Assembly: GCF_037038585.1 (NCBI RefSeq)
Contig: NC_092525.1
Span: 86,874-150,873, forward strand
DNA: 64,000 nt
Source of the DNA: Patagioenas fasciata
Lineage: Eukaryota > Chordata > Aves > Columbiformes > Columbidae
Direction of reading: 5' to 3'
Shown: piece by piece, positions 55,591 to 64,000 of the stretch
Layout of the letters: every line of letters starts with the position of its first letter
How positions within the stretch are numbered: position 1 is the first letter of the stretch
The notes under the pieces: model-generated
Database searches by the model: none
Seen by the model: only the letters and a program-made list of their open reading frames with translations
What the model was told of the DNA's origin: nothing
Program-made: the position numbers and the translations under genes

Positions 55591-56571
55591 TGTGTCAGTA
55601 CACGGAAGACCGGGCACGTGAGAAACTGCAAGAGTCAACAGCATGAGAACAAGCATTAGTGGAAAAATACAAGAACAAAGGACTGTATGCTATGTGATAC
55701 ATCAAGGACAGAGGAGTTGATACAGGATTGATGCATCAAGGACAGAGGGACAGCTTGTGATAGACAAAAAAGGTGTTTATGGCAGTGACTTTGGTGGGAA
55801 CACAAAACACATCACTTATGTAATGCCTAACTTAGCTAATCAACAAATGCTTGAGCAAGTATCATAGCGAGTATAAACACAAGCCTGAATTTGTAATAAA
55901 CATCTCTCATTGCACCTTAAAAGAGAGTCCGTACCGCATTCGCTACAAATGGCGCCCTGGAACAGGGACTTTCAGCGTGCCTATAAAGGCAGTAGCCGCT
56001 CTGGTAGCGAAGCCCAATCGAACCAGGAAACAGGACCGGGAACCAGGACAGTGCGCGCCCACCACCAACGAAAGGTGAGCGATTGGGAACCATGGGAGGG
56101 AAGTTATCCCTTAAGCAAAGACAAACCCTGGATGTCCTTCAACATGCGCTACAAACGCAAAATCAGGAGGTATCAGGGGTCTGATTGGTGAGTTTATTAC
56201 AATGGATTGCTAATCATGTGCTAGACTTTCCTACAACTAGTACATTTCAATTGGAGACATGGCACAAAGATGAATGAGAATTATATGAACAGGTAACGAC
56301 TGGAGATAAAGCTGCTTGCAAAATATTCATCTACTTGGGGAAAAATTATGACTACTAAGATACAGGATAAAGGACTGATACATCAGGGACAGAGGGACAG
56401 CTTACTATAGAAAAAAATGCGTATATGGCAGTTACATCGCTCGTGTAATGTCTAACTTAGCTAAAGAGCAAATGCTTGAGCAAGCATCATAGCGAGTATA
56501 AATGCAAACCTGAGTTTATAATAAATGTCTCTCATGGCACCTTACCGTGAGTCCACGCCAGATTCGCTACA
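55591..56571 (+). mobile_element. Small Lys-type ERV, unit 3 copy
   Basis: 981 bp, one extra A near 56321. Shares variants with the left copy at 2256-3235 (for example GCCTAAC and GTATCATAG) rather than with units 1 and 2. Confidence 0.85.
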
Positions 56572-57812
56572 CTCTTCCTCATAGGTTCACCACCTTCCTC
56601 TCCTTCCTTGCTTTTCCTTTGCACGCTGCTCCACCTGAAGAGAAACACACAGAGGACTGAGCTACACCAGCCCAAGGGCACTACAATCAGACAGGGGCTG
56701 AGTCCGGGGGCTGACACCTCCCCACACCCCACAACGAGCCCACCTTGCCTTGGCCCCGGCCCCTCGCACATGCCTTAGAGATATCATAGCTCAGTACAAA
56801 TCCCCACAGTCCTCACCTGCTGTTTGGTGCTTGCGGAGGGTCACACTCCCTGTGCCCCAGGGCACTGGCCCTACACAGCCAAGCTCGGCAGCGGGACTGT
56901 CTGGAGCTGCCGCTGGCTGGTTCTCCAGCTTTAGGGTCACCCGCAGAAGCCCGCTCTCCTCAGCTCTGCACACCCATCCAGTTGCGCCGCCCAGGCAAAG
57001 TCAGCTTCACCCTCTGCTCTACACCTCACCTGCAAACAACCAACTCTTCAACTGACAACTGTCCAAAACCCACCGACAAACTCTCCACACCTCAGCCTTT
57101 CGTTTGCAACTGCTGCCTCTAGTGCATCTCACAGACAAGCCTTCAAAATCCCCTCATCCTGCAATAACACTCCAGCACTGATCACCTGCGGGAACAACTA
57201 CCACAATACCATGCAAACACCAACCAGTTCTGGCACGGAAATATCACTTTCTCCTCAAGATTCCACCCTACACCAACTGCTGACAAACACACGCTGTCCT
57301 CACCAAAGCCAAACGCTGCAACAACCAGCGACAACTCAAATTTGCGTGGGCGGTGCAAAATTGCAGGGGTGAGCTAACGCAGAGCTGGGCTTGAAAGCTG
57401 CAGAGTGTGCACCCTGTGGTATAACGTGGCGAGCTACTGCCATTCTGCCTTCTCCCTGGGAGAAGCGCGTGAGCAGAGGCTGCTTCAAGGCACGATGGGA
57501 ACGGTTTGGTTCTCCGGGTCTCTCAGGGCGAGAGCGATAAATGTGATCTGTGTCGTGGCGCAGGAACTTCCCGTACACTTGCTCCTCCATTCGGTCTCGG
57601 GTGCTGCAAGAGAGGGAGCGAGAGATTCAGGGCAAGATTGACAACCTCGGCGTCCCCGTCCCAGCCACGGGTCACCCAAACCTGCAGACATCCCGGGAGG
57701 CCCCCTAAGATTTACACTCCCCTATGCCCCACCCTTGAAGCCTGGACATCGCCAGAACCATAGAGCAAGTATTTCTTGAGGAGGCACCCAAAGGGTCCGT
57801 GTTCTCTTTCAG

Positions 57813-58073
57813 GCAGATGCTAGCGCAAGATTGCAAATCATCTCACAGCTACCAGGAAGGTAAAAAATAACGTCTTGAAATGGGAAAGGAACAGGTATTG
57901 TTTCTCTTCATCACCTCCCTCATTGCCACGTTATCAAGGTCTCCCGCAATGTTCCACAGGAAACTTGAAGCTTGGAATTCCTGGTATTCTGAACCTGGGC
58001 AAGAAAGGAAGAAAAGCATGAGACTGATCATAAAGAGGGTGGCTGCTCGTAACATGGAAAGAGCAGTAACAAG
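57813..58073 (+). other. Exon-like pair, unit 3
   Basis: Segments 57813-57859 and 57960-58073, the same as in units 1 and 2. Confidence 0.4.
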
Positions 58074-58372
58074 GTAAAAAGATATCACTTTTCCTTAGAG
58101 AGCTCTCAAAGCTGCCTGTTAAGGACAAGAAAAACAAACTTGTGACGGACCATTACTTAAAATCCAAGGCCCAGGAAGCGATCTAATGTACATTGAAACG
58201 CGGGCCACGAGACAGTGGAAGTGCCACGAGCTCAGACTGAAGGGACAGAGGATGAATTTGCAAAGAAGTTTAGGTTTCGATGTCAAAACGGAAAATTCTA
58301 CGTCATTAAAATATAATGCAAAAGTCAGTGTAAAATCAAGTAAGGCAACGACTCCAAATGAACTCTCAGGCG

Positions 58373-61300
58373 CTTCAGTCACTCAGGAGATCAAAAATGC
58401 GGATCATTTCTCACCTGCCCACCTCCCAAACCCCAGCCTATGTCCCCTGCTTCCAGCTTACCTGAGCCCAGATTAAAGGAGGATTTCAGAGGCCATGCCA
58501 AGTTCTGCTGCTCCTCGTTCGGGTTGCCAGTCTTCCTCCTCGCTCTGGAATTGCAGGTCAACCGCCTTCCTGTTCTTCTTTGATTGACGCTGAGCTGCCG
58601 CGTTACCCGCTGCCGTCTGAGCGGATCTCGGGGAGCCTCTGGAACCGCCAGAGCGCTCCCCCCACCAACATTCTCTTGCCTTGTTTTCGGGGTTCCTCTT
58701 CACCAGCTGAGGCGCCCTCCCACCCCCCGCCGCCCTCTTACCTTTTTCTAGAGGTCTCTTGAGCCACCAGCAAGCTCCCCCGCACCTTCCCTCAGCGATC
58801 TTGGCCCGCCAGAGGCCTGCCCCTCGTCAGCCTCCTCCCCTTTTCCTGGGTGCTGCTTGAACCACTGGTGGGCTCCCCTCCACCATCCTCTCGTCCTTTG
58901 TAGGGGAGTCTCGTGACTCACCAGAGCGCTCTCCGCCGTTGCCTTGCTGGGGTTATTGACACCGCTTGACTTGCCAGAGCGCTCCCCCTCGCAGTTCTCT
59001 TGTTGGATTTCTTGGGACCTTTTGAACCAGTGGAACAACGGGAATGCTCCCCCCCACTGTGACCTTGCCTTTCTTCAGTGCGATCTTGACGTGCTGGAGC
59101 ACTTCCCCGCGCCGTCCTCTTGCCTTTTACTGGGGAGTCTCTTGAATATCCACAGCACTCCCCCCTGCCATCCTTTACCAGATTTTTTGACACTTCTTGA
59201 CATCTCGGAGTGCTCTCACTCACCCTTGTCTTGCCTATTTTCAGGGCGCTCCTGTCCCGCTGGATGCTCCTCCCTGCTGTCCTATTGCCAGATTGAGAAT
59301 TCTCGACCTGTCCCAGCGCTACCCCACCGTCTTTCTGCCTTCTACCTGGGAAGTCACTTGAAGAACTGGAGCACTCCCCCCTGCTGTCCTCTTGCCTTTC
59401 TTCACTGAGATTTTGGCCTGCCAGAGCACTCCTCCCTGTTGTCCTCTTACTGGATTTCTTGGGACCTCTTGACCCACTGGGTTTCTCCTCCTGCTGTCCT
59501 TTTGCCTTTCTTTAGTACAATCTCAGCCTGCTGGAGCGCTCCCCCTCGCCGTCCTCCTGCTGGATTTCTTGGAACCTCTTGACCCCTTAGGGCGTTCCCC
59601 CTGCCACCCTCTTGTGGTTTTTGGGGGAGTCTTGTGATCAACCAGGCCGTTTCCCCCCACCATCCTCTTCCCCTTTTCCTGGGTGCTTCTTGATCCACCA
59701 GAGTGCTCTCAAAGCTGCCTGTTACCATCCTCTAACCATTCTCTTGCCTTTTTTGGTGGAGTCTTGTGACTCACCGGAGCGTTCTCCACCATAGTCTTGC
59801 TGGATTTGTTGACATCGCTTGACCTGCCGGAGCGCTCCCCCTCACAGTTCTCTTCCTGGATATCTTGGGACATTTTGAACCACTGGGGGGCTCCCACCCG
59901 CCATCCTCTTACCGCATTTATTGAGACGTCCTGATCTGCCAGAGCGTTCCCCCTCGCCGTCCTTTTGCTGGATTTCTTGGGATGCCTTAAACAACTGTGG
60001 GGCTCCCACCCACCATCCTCTAACCGCATTTATCGAGATTTCCTGATCTGCTGGAGCGCTCCCCCTTGCCGTCCTCTTGCTGGATTTCTTGGGATCTCTT
60101 GGACCACTGGGGGGGCTCCCACCCGCCATCCTCTTACCGCATTTATTGAGACTTCCTGATCTGCTGGATTGCTCTCCCCCTGGCCTTCCTCTTGCACTTT
60201 TTTGGGGGAGTCTTCTTCACACATCCGAGCGCTCTCCCTCACCCTTGTCTTGCCTCTAGTCAGGGCGCTCTTCTCCCGCTGGAACGCTCCTCCCCGCCAT
60301 CCTATTGCCAGACTGAGAATTCTTGACCTGCCGCAGTCCTGCCCCACCATGCTCCTGCCTTCTGCCTGGGAAGTCACTTGAAGAACTGGAGCGCTCTCCC
60401 CCGCTGTCCTCTTGCCTTTCCTCAGTGGGATTTTGGCCTGCTAAAGAGCTCCTCCCTGTCGTCCTCTTGCTGGATTTCTTGGGACTTCTTGACCCATTAG
60501 GGCGTTCCCCCTGCCACCCTCTTGTGTTTTCTGGGGAGTCTTGTGACCAACCAGGCCGTTTCCCCCCACCATCCTCTTCCCCTTTTCCTGGGTGCTTCTT
60601 GATCCACCAGAGTGCTCCCCTGCACCATTCTTTTGCCTTTTTTGGGAGAGTCTTGTGACTCGCCGGAGAGTTCTCCACCATTGTCTTGCTGGATTTCTTG
60701 ACATCGCTTGACCTGCCGGAGCGCTCCCCCTCGCAGTTCTCTTGCTGGATTTCTTGGGACGTCTTAAACAACTGAGGGGCTCACACCCACCATCCTCTAA
60801 CTGCATTTATCGAGATTTCCTGATCTGCCGGAGCGCTCGCCCCTGCTGTCCTCTTGCTGGGTTTCTTGGGACCTCTTGACCCACACGAGCTCTCCTCCCC
60901 ACCGTCTTCTTGCCGGACTTATTGAGACTTCTTGACCCGCCAGAGTGTTCCCCCTCATCATCCTCCTGCCTTTTTCTGGGGATTCTCTTCAACAACTGAA
61001 GAGCTCCCCCGCACTGTCCTCTTCCCTTTTTTCTGGGTGATTCGTGAATCACCGGTGAGCTTCTCCTTACCACCCTCTTGGGCTTTTTTCAGAGCAACCT
61101 TGACCCATCAGAGCACCCCCTCACCGTCCTCTTGCCAGATGTACTGAGGGTTCTTCATCTGCCACAGCGCTCCCCCACGCCGTCCTCTTGCTGGATTTCC
61201 TGGAACCTTGTGAACCACTGGGGGGCTCCCACCCACCATCCTTTTACCGCATTTATTGAGACGTCCTGATCTGCCAGAGCGCTCCCCCTCGCCGCCCTCT

Positions 61301-64000
61301 TGCTGGATTTCTTGGGACCTCTTGAACCACTGGGGGCCTCCCACCCACCATACTCTTACCGCATTTATCGAGACTTCCTGATCTGCCGGAGCGCTCCCCC
61401 TCACCGTCCTCTTGCTGGATTTCTTGGGTCCTCTTGACCCATTAGGGCGTTCCCCCTGCCACCCTCTTGTGTTTTCTGGGGGAGTCTTGTGACCAACCAG
61501 AGTGCTCCCCCCCACCATCTTCTTCCCCTTTTCCTGGGTGCTTCTTGATCCACCAGAGTGCTCCCCTGCACCATTCTCTTGCCTTTTTTTGGGGGAATCT
61601 TGTGACTCACCGGAGCGTTTTCCACCATTGTCTTGCTGGATTTCTTGACACCGCTTGACCTGTTGGAGCGCTCTCCCTCACAGTTCTCTTGCTGGATATC
61701 TTGGGACCTCTTGAACCACTGGGGAGCTCCCACCTGCCACCTTCTTACCGCATTTATTGAGACTTCCTGATCTGCTGGATTGCTCTCCCCACCGGCCTTC
61801 CTCTTGCACTTTTTTGGGGGAGTCTTCTTGACACGTCCGAGTGCTCTCCCTCACCCTTGTCTTGCCTCTAGTCAGGGCGCTCATCTCCCGCTGGAACGCT
61901 CCTCCCCGCCATCCTATTGCCAGACTGAGAATTCTTGACCTGCCGCAGTCCTGCCCCGCCATGCTCCTGCCTTCTGCCTGGGAAGTCACTTGAAGAACTG
62001 GAGCGCTCTCCCCCGCTGTCCTCTTGCCTTTCCTCAGTGGGATTTTGGCCTGCTAAAGAGCTCCTCCCTGTCGTCCTCTTGCTGGATTTCTCGGTACCTC
62101 TTGACCCACTGGGTCTCTCCTCCTGCCGTCCTTTTGCCTTTCCTTAGTACATTCTTGGTCTGCTGGAGTGCTCCCCCCCACCATCCTCTTGCTGGATTTC
62201 TCGGGACCCCTTGTCCCATATAGGACATTCCCCCCCCCCACCATCCTGTTGTGTTTTTTAGGAGAGTCTTGTGATCGACCAGAGCGCTCCCCCCTTGACA
62301 TCCTCTTCCCCTTTTTCTGGGTGACTTTTGAACCACTGGTGAACTCTCCCCCATCATCCTCTTGCCACATATATTGAGACTTGTTGATCCGCCAGAGCGC
62401 TTCCCCCACTGTCCTCTTGCCAGATTTACTGATACCTCTTGTCCTGTCAGAGCGCTCCCTCTCGCAGTCCTCTTTGTTCAGTTTGTAGGGTAGGAGGGGG
62501 GATCTCTGATTACAGAAAGGTCCCTTTGTTCTAGGAGACATTCCCTTGCTCCATGCTTCAGGTTGCCCATCTTCCCTCTCATTTTCAATATGCACGTCCA
62601 TCACCTTCCTCCTCTTCTTTCTTGATCCCTCGACTCCCGGATGAACTCAAATCCTCTTTCTTGATCACTCTTTCTCGTAAGTTCACAACCTTACTTTCCT
62701 TTCTTGCTTTCGCCTTTGTGAGCTGCTCCACCCAAACCGAAATGCCCTGAAGACAGAAATACACCCACCCCAAGCCCGTACAGTCACATAGGGGGTGAGT
62801 CCGCTCGCTGACGCATCCCCACATCCCACAGCAAGCCCACCTTGCCTTGGCCCCGGCCCCCCGCACAGGCCTTCCCACCAACCCAGCCCCTCCGTAGCAG
62901 CACAGTTTCCCAGCATGCACCCCACAAAGACTTTCTTTGCCAGTCACCCCTGGCACTTACAGCAACACACCACATCAGCATCAAGAGCCCTGGGAGTGGA
63001 GAGCTGGCCAGGCCCTCACCCCGGCAGGATCCTCTTCCCCCTCCTTTAGCTGATGGCAGACAGACAAGACACCTCCCAAGAGGTGTCCAGCCCTCTCTCT
63101 CAACCACTCATGAGTACAAAAGCCCAGCCTCTACTCACCCACCCCGCCTCCCAAAACCCCACCAGCAGCCCCTGGTCCCAGCTGAACAGCAGCCAGTGCT
63201 GAAGATCTGGCTCGTGTTGTCGGACACAACCTTCCCATGGATGTCTGGGCCCCTGAGCAGTTTCCAGGGGTGGGAGGGCGCAGTCCTGATTACAGGGAGG
63301 TCCCTGTCCCAAGGGGGACATTTTCTTCCTCCTCACTCCTGACTCGCAGCTCCATCACCTTCCTCCTCTTCTTTCTTGATCCCTCCTGACTCGCAGCTCT
63401 ACCACCGTCATCTTCTTTCTTGATCCCTGTTGACTTGCAGATGCACTCCAATCCTCTTTCTTGATCGCTCTTCCTCGTAGGTTCACCACCTTCCTCTTCT
63501 TTCTTGCTTTCACCTTTGCGAGCTGCTCCACCCGAACAGAGATGCACAGAAAACAAAAATATACCCACCCCAGGCCCGTACAGTCACACGAGGGGGCCAG
63601 TCCGGTCGCTGACGCATCCCCACACCCCACCACAAGGCCACCTTGCCTTGGCCCCGGCCCCCCGCACAGGCCTTCCCACCAACCCAGCCCCTCCGTAGCA
63701 GCACAGTTTCCCAGCATGCACACCACAAAGACTTTCTTTGCCAGTCACCCCTGGCACTTACAGCAACACACCACACCAGCATCAAGAGCCCTGGGAGTGG
63801 AGAGCTGGCCAGGCCCTCACCCCGGCAGGATCCTCTTCCCCCTCCTTTACCTGCTGGCAGACAGACACCTCCCAAGGGATGACCACCCTGCTCCCTTAAC
63901 TGCTCCCAAGTCCAAGAGCCCAGCCCCTGCTCACCACCCCCACCTCCCAAAACACAGCCAACAGCCCCTGCTCCCATTTTACCACTTTACCCCCGAGCAC
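58373..64000 (+). repeat. Macrosatellite unit 4, cut by the window end
   Basis: 5628 bp present. Its 56-bp array is full length (58623-62472), apart from one single-monomer variant near 60526. The window ends within sub-repeat B, just before the expected ERV. Confidence 0.92.
58623..62472. repeat. 56-bp monomer array of unit 4
   Basis: Full complement of monomers as in unit 1. A C-run length change lies at about 62231. Confidence 0.9.

Larger units (their letters stand above)
49951..58372 (+). repeat. Macrosatellite unit 3, 8422 bp
   Basis: Keeps the dimer lost in unit 2 but lacks two others, at about 51657 and 53558. The ERV is at 55591-56571 and the exon-like pair at 57813-58073. It shares many single-base variants with unit 4 at its left part and with the left copy (positions 1-4067) at its right part. 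Confidence 0.92.

Noticed and set aside
33315-62604. Many 90-210-codon minus-strand frames within the 56-bp arrays
   Set aside because: All frames on that strand are largely stop-free by composition, the monomer is not a multiple of three, and 111-bp deletions interrupt or shift the frames without compensation between units.
1-64000. tRNA, rRNA or snRNA genes
   Set aside because: No A/B-box or cloverleaf-like segment was found. The only tRNA-like matches are the retroviral primer sites.

Overview
The window is nuclear DNA of a vertebrate, most likely a bird. The basis is three interleaved endogenous retroviruses (ERVs), several CpG islands, short intron-like spacings and no bacterial gene layout. 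I see no L1 or Alu elements. I could not recognise a diagnostic CR1 or single-copy gene, so the bird call is an inference.

Layout. (1) 1-4370 is a partial copy of an 8.5-kb macrosatellite unit whose outer edge decays from about 4068. (2) 4436-5130 is a 52-bp minisatellite next to a CpG island (5131-5900). (3) 5901-20710 is unique, mostly gene-poor DNA. It has two more CpG islands (14150-14680, with paired octamer motifs, and 18340-19310), a purine-rich block (17461-18260) and a few candidate exons, mostly on the minus strand, that match no gene I know. (4) 20711-26830 is a young ERV on the plus strand with 450-bp LTRs, 6-bp target duplication GCAAAT, an initiator-Met-type primer site, a shortened gag, dUTPase-protease, an open pol and almost no env. 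It sits inside an older minus-strand class-I-like ERV fragment with a tRNA-Ser primer site (26831-28003). That fragment abuts a decayed minus-strand Lys-type betaretrovirus-like ERV (28004-32142). (5) 32143-64000 is a tandem macrosatellite array: a divergent edge copy, then units of 8646, 8535 and 8422 bp and a fourth unit cut by the window end.

Each macrosatellite unit is itself layered. It holds a 3.6-3.9-kb array of ~56-bp monomers organised as ~111-bp dimers, then three ~0.8-kb sub-repeats, the third split by a ~980-bp internally deleted Lys-type ERV with target duplication CTCTTC, then a GC-rich promoter-like stretch and, in three copies, a phase-matched pair of exon-like segments. Nearly all unit-length differences are gains or losses of one or two 111-112-bp dimers.

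The only clearly protein-coding frames are the gag, pro and pol of the young ERV. Long stop-free frames in the satellite are products of base composition. The most unusual observations are the nested satellite with its embedded ERV and empty site, the common origin suggested for its 44-, 52- and 56-bp monomers, the duplicated initiator-Met primer site of the young ERV, and the paired octamer elements at 14489-14665.
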